A stretch of 64,000 nt of DNA from Bacteroidales bacterium. GTDB taxonomy: Bacteria; Bacteroidota; Bacteroidia; Bacteroidales; GCA-2748055. The notes under the pieces are model-generated. The model saw nothing but the letters and a program-made list of their open reading frames with translations. It had not been told where the DNA came from and did not search any database. Positions 35,234-44,004 of the stretch are shown one piece after another. Both the position numbers and the translations under genes were made by a program. The DNA is taken from contig JARGFP010000017.1 in the NCBI GenBank assembly GCA_029210585.1, positions 37,256-101,255 of the forward strand, in the 5' to 3' direction. Positions within the stretch are counted from its first letter, which is position 1, and every line of letters starts with the position of its first letter.

Positions 35234-35548
35234 ATGATATTTACAACAACTGAAACCATCCCGAACAGGGAGGTCATTGAAATTCTTGGCATTGCCCGCG
35301 GAAGTACCGTACGTGCCAGGAACATTGGGAGGGATATCTTCGCCGGACTGAAGAACATCGTGGGCGGGGAGATCGAAGAATATACCCGGCTCCAGGCACA
35401 ATCGCGCGAACAGGCCTTGCAGCGCATGGAGGAGGATGCCAAAAAACTGGGCGCCGATGCGGTAATCAATGTACGTCTGGCAACTTCCGTGATCACACAG
35501 GGAGCTGCCGAGATACTGGCATATGGTACAGCCGTAAAACTTAAGTAA
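35234..35548 (+). CDS. YbjQ family (UPF0145) protein
   Basis: 104 residues of the YbjQ family, small pentameric proteins formerly called heavy-metal-binding domain proteins; biochemical role not established. Typical segments are TTETIPNREVIEILGIARGSTVRARNI, the GGEIEEYTRLQAQSREQALQRM helix and GADAVINVRLATSVITQGAAEILAYGTAV. A small membrane protein gene begins two bases after the stop codon, so they are probably co-expressed. Confidence 0.9.
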   Translation: MIFTTTETIPNREVIEILGIARGSTVRARNIGRDIFAGLKNIVGGEIEEYTRLQAQSREQALQRMEEDAKKLGADAVINVRLATSVITQGAAEILAYGTAVKLK

Positions 35549-35549
35549 G

Positions 35550-35684
35550 ATGCCCTGGATTGCAAAATTCATCATCGGCCTTGAAGTACTCCTCTTCATC
35601 GCTGCCGTAGTGATCATCATTGCACTGATCTTCAGGAGAATTGAGATCAGGAAAAGGGAAAATTTTGAAGACAGGGACAATTGA
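35550..35684 (+). CDS. 44-residue single-helix membrane protein
   Basis: Too short for the ORF track. The ATG at 35550 follows the YbjQ stop by one base and opens a 44-codon frame ending TGA at 35682-35684. The product has one hydrophobic helix (FIIGLEVLLFIAAVVIIIALIF) followed by a charged cytoplasmic tail (RRIEIRKRENFEDRDN). Positive-inside charge and tight spacing to ybjQ support a real gene, perhaps a membrane anchor for the YbjQ oligomer (inference). Confidence 0.55.
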   Translation: MPWIAKFIIGLEVLLFIAAVVIIIALIFRRIEIRKRENFEDRDN

Positions 35685-35880
35685 TTCCTGTCTTTTTTCT
35701 TCTCCGCACCATCGCTTGCCAAAACTGAAGGTGAAATTCAAAGGTTTCACGGTACTTTTTTGCCTGTTCCTGTAAATTGTTTCCCGACATTTCACCTGCC
35801 AGGGGAAAAAGTGATATCTTGTTTCTGGCTGTTCAAAAAACAAGGAACAGTCAGATTGTTTACGGAGTAACCAAGCGCAT

Positions 35881-36453
35881 ATGCCCGACAAGATTTTCGA
35901 AGACAGCAGTTTTGAACAGGTGGACTATACCAGGGAAGCACCCGGGCAGGGCATCTACGAGAACTGCACTTTCAAGTCATGCAATTTCAATAACACAGAT
36001 TTGCAGGGACTTGTGTTTGTCGCTTGTGTCTTCGAAACCTGTAATATGAGCATGGCAAACCTGAAGAATGTCACGCTCCAGGAGATCGAATTCAGAAACT
36101 GTAAAATGACCGGTCTGCGCTTTGAGGACTGCAATCCAACGTTGCTTTCCTTCCGGTTCGATAACTGTATGCTGCAGCTTTCTTCCTTCATTGAGCTGAA
36201 GATGCCGGGGACGTTCTTCAATAACTGTAACCTCCAGGAAGTTGATTTCTCAGGGGCAAATCTGACCCGCGCGATGATCAGGCGATGTGACCTGTACAAG
36301 GCCGTTTTCGACAATACCATCCTCGAGGAAGCCGATCTGCGTACAGCAGAGAATTATTCCATCGACCCGGAAAACAACTACATACGCAAAGCAAAAGTGG
36401 CTTCCGAAGCATTGCCTGGTCTGCTGGAAAAATACGACCTGGAGATTGAATAG
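35881..36453 (+). CDS. Pentapeptide repeat protein
   Basis: 190 residues with pentapeptide repeats (A/C-D/N-L/F-X-X) forming a right-handed quadrilateral beta helix: units such as CNFNNTDLQGLVFVACVFETC, FENCKMTGLRFEDCN-like repeats and VDFSGANLTRAMIRRCDLYKAVFDNT. Cysteine is frequent at repeat corners. Some members mimic DNA and protect gyrase from quinolones (Qnr), most have unknown roles. This one resembles the Bacteroidota Qnr-like cytosolic type but resistance cannot be inferred. It converges with the rhodanese lipoprotein gene, with seven bases between. Confidence 0.88.
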   Translation: MPDKIFEDSSFEQVDYTREAPGQGIYENCTFKSCNFNNTDLQGLVFVACVFETCNMSMANLKNVTLQEIEFRNCKMTGLRFEDCNPTLLSFRFDNCMLQLSSFIELKMPGTFFNNCNLQEVDFSGANLTRAMIRRCDLYKAVFDNTILEEADLRTAENYSIDPENNYIRKAKVASEALPGLLEKYDLEIE

Positions 36454-36460
36454 CGCCTGG

Positions 36461-37291
36461 CTACCTGGCCAGTTCCCTGCCACACTCCAACCAGGTTTCA
36501 TAACCTCCCGGAAACAGGTATACATTGTTGTACCCCAGCTCCATTGCCGCAGCAAGAAATGCCTTGCTCATCTCCTCAGCACCCTGAGAATCATATACCA
36601 CGATTCTGGCCTGGCGCCAGGGAATACGGCCTGTTAGCGCCATGCCCCCGTCCTTGAGGGTAAACACGCCATCCACCGTGTCCACCAAAGATGCTGCAGG
36701 TATGTTCTCGGCACCGGGCAAATGACCCGCCAGCTGTTCTTCACCACTGAACCACGAGGGAGGGTGCACGTCCACCAGTACTTCCAGGCTGTCCCCAAAT
36801 GGAAAATTTGCATCATACCAGTCTGTGAAACCGGCTTCATTCATAAGTAAAAAATCACCATGTGTACCCTGCCAGTCTTCGGGACCACCCTTGTAAAACC
36901 TAACCCGGCTGTATCCCAGTTGCGCGATGGATTTGGCGGCCCAGTAGGCGATTGTATCGTTCGATGAAGAGTAAATAATGAATTCCCAACGGTCATCATA
37001 CCGCTGGGTAATGGCCTTGCCTCCATTGACAATATACCCGTTGGTATCAATAAAGAAATCCAGTTCGAGGTTTTCTGCAAAGGGAAGGTGCCCTGCATTG
37101 AAATCTTCACGGTCGCCCAGGTCGATCAGGTTGACCCAGTATTGTTCACGCATGTCAGGATCCAGCGGGTTGATCGTCCCGCGTAACTCCGGGTAATTGA
37201 TTTCACTCAGGTAAAACACTTCGGTATCGGGGGTCCTGATACAGGAGGCGGAAGCCAGCAATAATACTATAAAGGATATGGATTTCTGCAT
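36461..37291 (-). CDS. Tandem rhodanese-domain lipoprotein lacking catalytic cysteines
   Basis: 276 residues; a lipoprotein signal (SFIVLLLASASC) suggests attachment to the envelope. Two rhodanese folds follow: the first with NLIDLGDREDFNAGHLPFAENL, the second with LVDVHPPSWFSG, AGHLPGAENIPAASLVD and VYLFPGGYETW. The active-site loops read IIYSSSND and VVYDSQGA, so the persulfide-forming cysteine is serine in one and aspartate in the other. Sulfur transfer is therefore unlikely, and a binding or regulatory role is more probable. No partner gene is obvious. Confidence 0.85.
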   Translation of the reverse strand: MQKSISFIVLLLASASCIRTPDTEVFYLSEINYPELRGTINPLDPDMREQYWVNLIDLGDREDFNAGHLPFAENLELDFFIDTNGYIVNGGKAITQRYDDRWEFIIYSSSNDTIAYWAAKSIAQLGYSRVRFYKGGPEDWQGTHGDFLLMNEAGFTDWYDANFPFGDSLEVLVDVHPPSWFSGEEQLAGHLPGAENIPAASLVDTVDGVFTLKDGGMALTGRIPWRQARIVVYDSQGAEEMSKAFLAAAMELGYNNVYLFPGGYETWLECGRELAR

Positions 37292-37572
37292 GTAAGATTT
37301 TTTACAAAAATAACAAGATACACGTCATATGCATGGGAAAAACCCATGCAAATTACCTGTCTTCATGATCAATCTTGCTGCTTCGGGGTTGCGTGTACCC
37401 ATCCTTTTTGTATATATTTTTAATTTCATCTAAATTACACTCCCGTTTTGGAGGTGATCAGTGAATGCACACTTAAATGATCTGGATGAACCGGGGCTGA
37501 TAATAATGACAACAATGAACCAGGCCAAAACAACTGTGGCAGGAGGGTCTGCCCAATAAAAAAAACAGACAG

Positions 37573-38193
37573 ATGAGATTGAAAATAGAGGTACTGACAA
37601 TCCTGCTTGTCCTGGCATTCCAGGCATCCGGACAAAAATTCCAGGGAGGGTTAACTGCAGGGCTGAACGCAGCCAGGATAGATAACGATACCGATGAACT
37701 CTATGGTAAACTCGGACTGAATGCCGGTGCTTTTGTGGCCCGGCAAACCAGCATCGACCTACTGTACTGGCAGCTGGAACTCAAATATACCTCGCGCGGG
37801 AAATACGATATCCAGCGCGACCTGGCCGGAAATATCATGGGACTGGACCTGATCGACCTGCGCTATATCGAAATGCCGGTATCATTGCACTATTTCATCA
37901 ATGAACGGATACAGGCAGAACTGGGGTTTGCCCCGGATGTATTGATCCGGGAATATTATGCGGATGAAAATGGAGCCATACCGCTCGACAATGCCAATGA
38001 CCTCCGAAGGTTTGGCATCACCGCATTTGCCGGTGTAAACTTTTTCGTGCGTCCCGAACTGGCCTTTGGCATCCGGTTCAACTATTCAGTCGTCCCGTTT
38101 TACAAATTCGACGCATATGCCGTACGTTACCGGAATTCCGGCTGGTTCCACGATGTGCTGAGCATCAACGCCAGGTACTACATCAGCCGCTGA
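37573..38193 (+). CDS. Outer-membrane beta-barrel protein (PorT-like family)
   Basis: 206 residues with a signal peptide (MRLKIEVLTILLVLAFQASGQ) and alternating amphipathic strands (GGLTAGLNAARI, WQLELKYTSRGKYDI, YIEMPVSLHYFINERIQAELGFAPDVL, NSGWFHDVLSINARYYISR). This is the common Bacteroidota outer-membrane beta-barrel (OMP_b-brl_2/PorT-like) layout. Cargo or function is unknown. Upstream about 280 bp contain an AT-rich promoter region with TTG followed 20 bases later by TAAATTAC (37412 region), a weak promoter candidate. Confidence 0.8.
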   Translation: MRLKIEVLTILLVLAFQASGQKFQGGLTAGLNAARIDNDTDELYGKLGLNAGAFVARQTSIDLLYWQLELKYTSRGKYDIQRDLAGNIMGLDLIDLRYIEMPVSLHYFINERIQAELGFAPDVLIREYYADENGAIPLDNANDLRRFGITAFAGVNFFVRPELAFGIRFNYSVVPFYKFDAYAVRYRNSGWFHDVLSINARYYISR

Positions 38194-38327
38194 CCAAACA
38201 GCGACAGCCCCCAGATCTATAGCCCCCGCAGCCAAAGAAAACACACCTGAAGATCCTGAAGCAAGAGGTCCTGCAGCGACAGATTCCGTAACGACAGATT
38301 CCGCAAATCTGATCCCCCTGTTGTAAC

Positions 38328-39014
38328 TCAAGCGCAGGCTAAAGTAGCTACATAAATCCCGGCTCCCGGCAGCCTTTTCAGGGTGGTGGCACAGGCTTCC
38401 AGGGTGGAGCCGGTGGTGACCACATCATCAATCAGCAGGAATGTAAGATCGCTGTACCCTTCAGCTTCCCTGCACAATCCGAACACATCCTCCATGTTCT
38501 CCCACCTTTCGTACCTGTTCCTGCGGGTTTGAGAGGCGGTATTTTCCCGGCGGAACAGGATCCGTTCATGCAGCGGAATCCCGGTAATTTCAGCAACGCC
38601 CTGCGCAATTAGGCTGCTCTGGTTGTATCCGCGGATGCGTTCTTTTTTTGGATGCAACGGAACGGGAACCACCAGGTCGGCCTGCGACAGCACACTGTTT
38701 TTCAGGGCATGACCAAGCATCCGGCCCAAGAAAACTCCCATCTTCCTGTGGCCTTTGTATTTCAGCAGGTGCAGCAACGGCTGGTACTTCGACCCCTTCT
38801 CGAAGCGGAGCAGGGAAAAGGCGCCCTCCATTTCGATTCTTCCCCAGAACAGTTGTGCCACAGGATTTTCCGGATCATTGATGTAATGGGTGAAGGGCAT
38901 TTTCTGTTCACATGACAAACAGATGACCTCTCCCGGGAGATGCAGCACGTTGCCACATACCGGGCAGTACAAAGGGAAAAAGAATCCTGTGATGTCATGA
39001 ACCCAACGCCTCAT
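38328..39014 (-). CDS. comF: ComF family amidophosphoribosyltransferase-like protein
   Basis: 228 residues. The N-terminal zinc ribbon has CPVCG and CLSCEQ; the C-terminal phosphoribosyltransferase domain carries VVPVPLHPKKERIRGYNQS and the PRPP-binding loop FLLIDDVVTTGSTLEAC. ComF is an inner competence protein in transformable bacteria, and homologues occur widely without proven competence. It is the last gene of the minus-strand block that begins at 42233, 58 bases after rlmN. Confidence 0.92.
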   Translation of the reverse strand: MRRWVHDITGFFFPLYCPVCGNVLHLPGEVICLSCEQKMPFTHYINDPENPVAQLFWGRIEMEGAFSLLRFEKGSKYQPLLHLLKYKGHRKMGVFLGRMLGHALKNSVLSQADLVVPVPLHPKKERIRGYNQSSLIAQGVAEITGIPLHERILFRRENTASQTRRNRYERWENMEDVFGLCREAEGYSDLTFLLIDDVVTTGSTLEACATTLKRLPGAGIYVATLACA

Positions 39015-39072
39015 ACCTGTTCATGTGACATACATCGAAAATATCGCCGGGACTTATGTGTTTTTTTATTCC

Positions 39073-40110
39073 TTACGGCTTACCTGTTTCCTGCTTTTTT
39101 ACCAGCTCCTTCGTGGAGAGCAACCCGCAGGCGGCATAAATGTCCTCTCCGCGACTGGCACGAACCGTGGTAACGATACCCTGGTCATTCAGCGCTTCCC
39201 TGAAGGCATTGATCCGTTCATTGGTGGAGGTGTCCAGCGGCGTATCCGGAATGGGATGGAAACGGATCAGGTTGATCCGGCACCGGATCCCTTTCAGAAT
39301 CCTGGCAAGCTCCTTTACGTGTTTCGGTGTATCGTTCAGGTCACGGAACATGATGTATTCAAACGATACCCGGCGCTGTCTGCCGAAATCCCATGAGCGA
39401 ATCTCCTGCAACACCTCTTCCAGCGGGTACACCTGCTGGATGGGCATCAGCATTTTACGCTCCGATTCAAAGGGGGAATGCAGACTCACTGCCAGGTGGG
39501 CCTCGCTCTTTTCAAGGAATTCTTTCATTGCAGGAATAATGCCGATGGTCGAGACCGTAATCCGGCGTGGACTCATGGCAAACCCCCAGGCGGAGGTCAG
39601 GATTTCCAGGCTCTTCAGCACTGCTTCCAGGTTGTCGAGCGGTTCTCCCATGCCCATGTATACAATGTTGGTCACCTGCTCCCACTCGTCAATACTGCGC
39701 AACTGGTTGAGGATCTCCCCCGCGGTAAGATTGCCCTGGAATCCCTGTTTTCCGGTCATGCAGAACAGGCACCCCATCTTGCATCCTACCTGTGTGGAGA
39801 CACATACGGTATGCCTGTCTTTATCAGGAATATAGGCGGTTTCAACGAATTTCCCTACAGTCGTGTTGAACAGGTATTTCTTTGTGCCGTCCGTAGAGGT
39901 CTGCACATTCCTGTAAGGGGCCATCCCGAGGGTATACTTCGCGTTCAAAGCCGCCCTGGCATCTTTGGAAAGATTGCTCATCTCGTCAATGGACCCGATC
40001 TTTTTCTTATACAGCCAGTCGGCCATTTGCCTGGCCGAAAAACCAGGCAGTTCAAGTGCGCCGGCAACCTGTTGAAGTTCTTCGAGTGTTTTTCCAAATA
40101 GTGGTTCCAT
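39073..40110 (-). CDS. rlmN: 23S rRNA (adenine(2503)-C(2))-methyltransferase
   Basis: Radical-SAM enzyme that methylates C2 of A2503 in 23S rRNA and A37 in some tRNAs. The cluster motif is GCKMGCLFCMTG (CxxxCxxC), SAM-binding segments VYMGMGEPLDN and VSTIGIIPAM are present, and the second catalytic cysteine lies in ASRGEDIYAACGLLS near the C-terminus. 345 residues, full length. Two bases separate it from the upstream ferredoxin reductase-like gene, so they are co-transcribed. Confidence 0.97.
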   Translation of the reverse strand: MEPLFGKTLEELQQVAGALELPGFSARQMADWLYKKKIGSIDEMSNLSKDARAALNAKYTLGMAPYRNVQTSTDGTKKYLFNTTVGKFVETAYIPDKDRHTVCVSTQVGCKMGCLFCMTGKQGFQGNLTAGEILNQLRSIDEWEQVTNIVYMGMGEPLDNLEAVLKSLEILTSAWGFAMSPRRITVSTIGIIPAMKEFLEKSEAHLAVSLHSPFESERKMLMPIQQVYPLEEVLQEIRSWDFGRQRRVSFEYIMFRDLNDTPKHVKELARILKGIRCRINLIRFHPIPDTPLDTSTNERINAFREALNDQGIVTTVRASRGEDIYAACGLLSTKELVKKQETGKP

Positions 40111-40111
40111 G

Positions 40112-40768
40112 TCAGAAATAGATTTCCGAGATGATCTGGTTGAACGGGATGCCCCTTTCGATCAGCAAATCCCGGGTTTCAACCACCATCTCCGCCCTCC
40201 CACAAAGATAATACTTGAAATCTTCCGGCAAGGTGGCGGCGTTGCGTAAATAATCCGTGACCCTCCCGTGATAGACATCCCTTGCTTCCTCTCCTGAACA
40301 GCAGCGCAGGTAATCATCCCCGAGGGCATCCGAAAATTCATTGTAAAAATAAAACCGCTCCAGGTAACGCTCCCCGTGGATCAGAACCTTGTTGCCGAAT
40401 TGCCCGGAACGGAACATGGAATAAAATGGAGCAATGCCGGTCCCGCTGGCAATATAGATCGCCCGGGCAGGGTCGTACAGGAACTCCCCCCTGGGCTCCG
40501 TTATCCAGATGGTATCCCCCTGACCGAGATCACTGAGACGTGGCGTGAGATATCCTTCATCGATCACATTGTACAGAATCCTTACCTCTTCTTCTGTCTC
40601 TCCACTGCAGATGCTGTAGAGGCGGCGCGGACCGTCTTTTTCAATGCCGATCCCGATTACCTGTCCGGCCCTGAAACTGAAATCACGACTGAATCCCAAA
40701 AGGTACACGCCTTCAGCGATCTCCTCTGAAAAGGTGAGGGTCTGTTCCGATAAAATATGCTGGTGCAT
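40112..40768 (-). CDS. FAD/NAD(P)-binding ferredoxin reductase-like oxidoreductase
   Basis: 218 residues with the ferredoxin-NADP reductase fold: FAD-binding beta barrel containing RLYSICSG (RxYS) and a nucleotide-binding domain with YIASGTGIAPFYSM and LCGRAEMVVETRDLL. No FeS or globin domain is attached. Family members shuttle electrons between NAD(P)H and ferredoxin or flavodoxin; the partner is not visible here. It sits directly before rlmN, a radical-SAM enzyme that needs reduced ferredoxin or flavodoxin, so it may supply electrons (inference). Confidence 0.85.
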   Translation of the reverse strand: MHQHILSEQTLTFSEEIAEGVYLLGFSRDFSFRAGQVIGIGIEKDGPRRLYSICSGETEEEVRILYNVIDEGYLTPRLSDLGQGDTIWITEPRGEFLYDPARAIYIASGTGIAPFYSMFRSGQFGNKVLIHGERYLERFYFYNEFSDALGDDYLRCCSGEEARDVYHGRVTDYLRNAATLPEDFKYYLCGRAEMVVETRDLLIERGIPFNQIISEIYF

Positions 40769-40792
40769 ACTGTATGATTAGCGACTGTATGA

Positions 40793-41584
40793 TTATCGGA
40801 CCGACCGGGTCCGGCCCCCGTCCACGAAAAAGGTTTCCCCGGTCACATACGAGGCAGCATCTGACAACAGGAAGGTGGCTGCCTTGCCAAATTCATCCGG
40901 ATCGCCGTACCTGCCCATGGGAATGTTGCTGTAATTGATGTTTTGTACCTCTTCCACGGTCATCCGCCATTCACGCGAGTTGATCAGGTCCAGCGATTTC
41001 AGCCGCTCGGTACCGAACAGGCCCGGAACCAGGTTATTGATACGAATCCCCTGTCGTGCAAGGTCGAAGGAAAGGCTTTTTAACAGGCTTGAAACACCCG
41101 ATCTCATGACATTTGAAAGTAACAGGTTGTCAATGGGTTCCTTTATACTAACTGAAGTAACAGTTAAAATGGATCCGCTTTTTTGTTTCCGCATCTGGGG
41201 CAGGACCTGCCGGATCATGCGCACCGTCCCCATCAGGGTGAGTTCAAAGCCTGCAACCCATTTCGAGTCGTCCAGATCGTCAAATCTTCCGGCGGGGGGA
41301 CCGCCTGCATTCACGACCAATCCATCGATCCGTCCGAATTTCTCCATCGTGTTCTTTGTCCATGCTTCAATGGTAAACGGATCGGTAATGTCCATTACAG
41401 AAGGAAAAATCTCTGCATCACTCTCCTTCCGGATTTCCGTGGCGGCTTGTTCAATATGTTTTACATTGCGGCTTGCAATGGAAAGTTTCGCACCTTCTTT
41501 TGCCAGGTTGCGGGCAATGGCAAATCCCAGCCCCGAGCTCGAGGCCGCCACCATCATCACTTTATCTTTTAATCCAAGGTCCAT
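40793..41584 (-). CDS. Atypical short-chain dehydrogenase/reductase
   Basis: 263 residues with a Rossmann fold (MVAASSSGLGFAIARNLA) and a VNAGGPPAGRFDDLDD segment. The canonical YxxxK catalytic pair is absent: at its place is LLLSNVMRSGVSS, as in a recognised group of FabG-like SDRs with an SNxxR pattern. It may therefore bind NAD(P) without classical dehydrogenase chemistry, or use other residues. The end DGGRTRSVR is family-like. It is in the minus-strand block between methyltransferase and reductase genes. Confidence 0.85.
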   Translation of the reverse strand: MDLGLKDKVMMVAASSSGLGFAIARNLAKEGAKLSIASRNVKHIEQAATEIRKESDAEIFPSVMDITDPFTIEAWTKNTMEKFGRIDGLVVNAGGPPAGRFDDLDDSKWVAGFELTLMGTVRMIRQVLPQMRKQKSGSILTVTSVSIKEPIDNLLLSNVMRSGVSSLLKSLSFDLARQGIRINNLVPGLFGTERLKSLDLINSREWRMTVEEVQNINYSNIPMGRYGDPDEFGKAATFLLSDAASYVTGETFFVDGGRTRSVR

Positions 41585-41627
41585 AATTGTATCGAATAAG
41601 TTGACAAAAGTGTAACATTACAGCGTG

Positions 41628-42233
41628 TCAATTGTTTTTCTTTTTTCCCACAAACTGAAGCACAACCGCCTCCCCCTGGTGGAAGGATCCCTCGTCAAGC
41701 GGCCGTACCAGTTGATTGAGTAAGGCCACCTCCAGGGATCCGAAATCTTCACGCACTTCCGCTTCATCCACCAGGAAATCGACATTGCCGGGACCGCCGG
41801 TGTTGCGGTGCACCTGTTCCTTGTGAAATTTTTCCATAATAAGGGTGCCGCCTGGGGCCAGCATGGTCAGTAACCGTGCATGAAATTCCCTCCGCATCTC
41901 AGCGGGCTGGTGGGTAAAGAACAGCCCGATGGCATCATACTGCACACCCTGGTTGTCAAATTCCAAGTAAGAGGCCAGGGTATACTGAATGGTTACGCCT
42001 GCCTCTCCGGCAAGTCTGTGTGCTTTGATTTGTCCGGCATCACTCACATCAAACGCGTGTACTTCCCAGCCCAGTGATGCAGCAAAAACCGCATTTCTTC
42101 CTTCTCCTTCCCCGGGGAGCAGGATCTTCCCGGGCTTCAGTTGCAGTAACTGCTCCCGGAAAAACGTGTTGGGCTCCCTGCCATATACATACGCTTCAGT
42201 GCTGTATCGCTCGTTCCAGAATTCTTTCATCAT
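41628..42233 (-). CDS. Class I SAM-dependent methyltransferase
   Basis: 201 residues with a Rossmann methyltransferase fold. Motif I reads ILLPGEGEGRNAVFAASLGW, followed by VHAFDVSDAGQIKAHRLA (acidic end of beta 2) and PGGTLIMEKFHKEQ. It resembles TehB/thiopurine methyltransferase-like enzymes that act on small molecules. The substrate is unknown. It opens the minus-strand block; 395 or so bases of non-coding sequence lie upstream before the symporter's terminator. Confidence 0.82.
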   Translation of the reverse strand: MMKEFWNERYSTEAYVYGREPNTFFREQLLQLKPGKILLPGEGEGRNAVFAASLGWEVHAFDVSDAGQIKAHRLAGEAGVTIQYTLASYLEFDNQGVQYDAIGLFFTHQPAEMRREFHARLLTMLAPGGTLIMEKFHKEQVHRNTGGPGNVDFLVDEAEVREDFGSLEVALLNQLVRPLDEGSFHQGEAVVLQFVGKKKNN

Positions 42234-42798
42234 TATATATTTAATTTATAGACTGAGGTGCATTCACCCTACTTCACCGAAAGCTTCTTGCTTTTAAAAA
42301 ATGCTCCGCCTGTTCCAGTCACTCTTCTCATATTTAAATAACCACCAGCAGTGTATTTTGTTAGATATCAATCAGAGGAGGGACATACTTTCTTCCTTTC
42401 GATCTGAATCTCACGGGGAAAATGATTTTTTCGAAGTACAGTACGCCAAAACCAACAGGATATATAAAGAAAAAAAGCCCGGCAAAAAATGCCGGGCCGG
42501 GGGTTTGACCATTTAGCAGGTCTGCATGGATAAGGAGGTATTGTGAGAACACATACGGTTTCTGTATCTGTTCAAAGGCAAATGTAGCGTATGGAATCTG
42601 AAAGAATGTGAAGACAATCTTAAGCTTAGGTAAAGAAATAGCTACAATCAAAAAACAATGGCTACCAGGCTGGTCTGAATTTTTAAAAAAGGAAGATAGA
42701 CGGTCGGCCTCATTAATGGTAATCGACGTCCTGGCCTCGCCGGCCGGTACTCCCGGTACCTGCCGGGCACTGCGCAAAAGCATGCATTTTCTTCCGGA
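42234..42798. other. Intergenic region between methyltransferase and symporter
   Basis: About 565 bp with no convincing gene. It holds the symporter terminator (42471-42497) and, next to the methyltransferase start, an AT-rich stretch that may be its promoter. Frame 42361-42783 on the minus strand runs through the terminator and is rejected. Confidence 0.6.
42471..42497 (-). terminator. Rho-independent terminator of the symporter gene
   Basis: GCCCGGCA and TGCCGGGC form an 8-bp GC-rich stem around a short A loop; on the minus strand the stem is followed by a run of Ts (the AAAAAA at 42471-42476). It lies about 300 bp after the symporter stop, so the transcript has a long 3' end. Confidence 0.75.
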
Positions 42799-44004
42799 CT
42801 AATTATCACCTTCCAACTTGGAAATCACCACTGCTCCCACGCTGTCACTAAAGACATTCACCGTGGTGCGGAACATATCCAGGATCCGGTCCACGGCCAG
42901 AATGATACCGATCCCTTCCAGCGGCAGGCCCACGGCATTCAGAATGATCGACATCATCACCAGTCCGCTCATGGGGATGGAGGCAGCCCCGATGGATGCC
43001 AGGATGGCGGTGATCACGATGATCCCGTTCTGCGCCAGGGTGAGATCAAATCCGTATACCTGTGCAATGAAGATCGTGGCCACACACTCATACAAAGCCG
43101 TTCCATCCATGTTGACGGTGGCCCCGATCGGCAGTACAAACCCGGCAGCTTTCTCCGAGGCGCCGCTATGTTCGGTCACCGCTTTCATGGTAAAAGGCAG
43201 GGTCACAATGGTGGAGCAGGTGGAAAAGGCAGTGAGCAGGGCGGTGACCATGCCCCGGTAATGTGTTGCCGGACTGGTTTTTCCCACGAATTTTAATATC
43301 AGGGGCAGTGTGACCAGGAAATGAATGGATAGTCCGGCCAGCACAATCAGGAAATATTTTCCCAGCGGGACAAAGGCATCAAAACCGGTTTCTGCCACAA
43401 TGATGGCAACGATGCCGAATACACCAACCGGGGCGGTCCATATCACGAAAAGGGTCAGCTTCATCATCGATTCAAATCCTGCCTGGAAGAAGTCCCCCAG
43501 CAGCACGCGCTTCTTTTCCTGCAATTGGGTGACGAAAAAGCCGAACAGGATGGAGAAAAAAATCACCGGGAGCACATCTCCGCGGGCCATGGCTGCAAAT
43601 ACATTTTCAGGAATGATGTCGAGGATCAGCTCGCCGATTCCCTTTTCCACCACCCCGATGGTGTCCGGATCCGCCTCCAGTCCGAGGTTGACCCCTACTC
43701 CCGGCTTGAAAATATTTACCAGCACCTGGCCGGTCAGGATCGCAAGCAGGCTGGTGGAAAGGTAATAGGTGATGGTGCGCAGGGTGATCCGGCCCAGTCC
43801 GCGCGATGAACCAACTTTCACCACCGCGCTGACAATGGAGGTGATCACGAGCGGGAGAATGGCCATTTTCAGCAGCCTCAGGAAAAGTTCCTTCATGGGT
43901 GTGGCCCAGGGCACAATGGATTCACCCGCCAGCCACCCGGCCAGGATGCCGAGGAAAAACCCCGCGAAGACCAGGACCGTTAATGTGTATTTCCCGCGTT
44001 TCAT
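42799..44004 (-). CDS. Dicarboxylate/amino acid:cation symporter (DAACS family)
   Basis: 401 residues of the GltP/DctA/SdcS fold: hydrophobic helices, hairpin loops with serine-rich GATVNMDGTALYE around residue 285 and the C-terminal AVDRILDMFRTTVNVFSDSVGA. It imports glutamate, aspartate or C4-dicarboxylates with protons or sodium through the inner membrane. Substrate not decided. On the minus strand a TTTG followed 19 bases later by CTTATTTG upstream of the start is a weak promoter candidate. It is divergent from mutS across 366 bp. Confidence 0.93.
   Translation of the reverse strand: MKRGKYTLTVLVFAGFFLGILAGWLAGESIVPWATPMKELFLRLLKMAILPLVITSIVSAVVKVGSSRGLGRITLRTITYYLSTSLLAILTGQVLVNIFKPGVGVNLGLEADPDTIGVVEKGIGELILDIIPENVFAAMARGDVLPVIFFSILFGFFVTQLQEKKRVLLGDFFQAGFESMMKLTLFVIWTAPVGVFGIVAIIVAETGFDAFVPLGKYFLIVLAGLSIHFLVTLPLILKFVGKTSPATHYRGMVTALLTAFSTCSTIVTLPFTMKAVTEHSGASEKAAGFVLPIGATVNMDGTALYECVATIFIAQVYGFDLTLAQNGIIVITAILASIGAASIPMSGLVMMSIILNAVGLPLEGIGIILAVDRILDMFRTTVNVFSDSVGAVVISKLEGDN

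Noticed and set aside
42361-42783. 140-residue minus-strand frame
   Set aside because: It runs through the terminator hairpin at 42471-42497 and has no recognisable domain or codon pattern.
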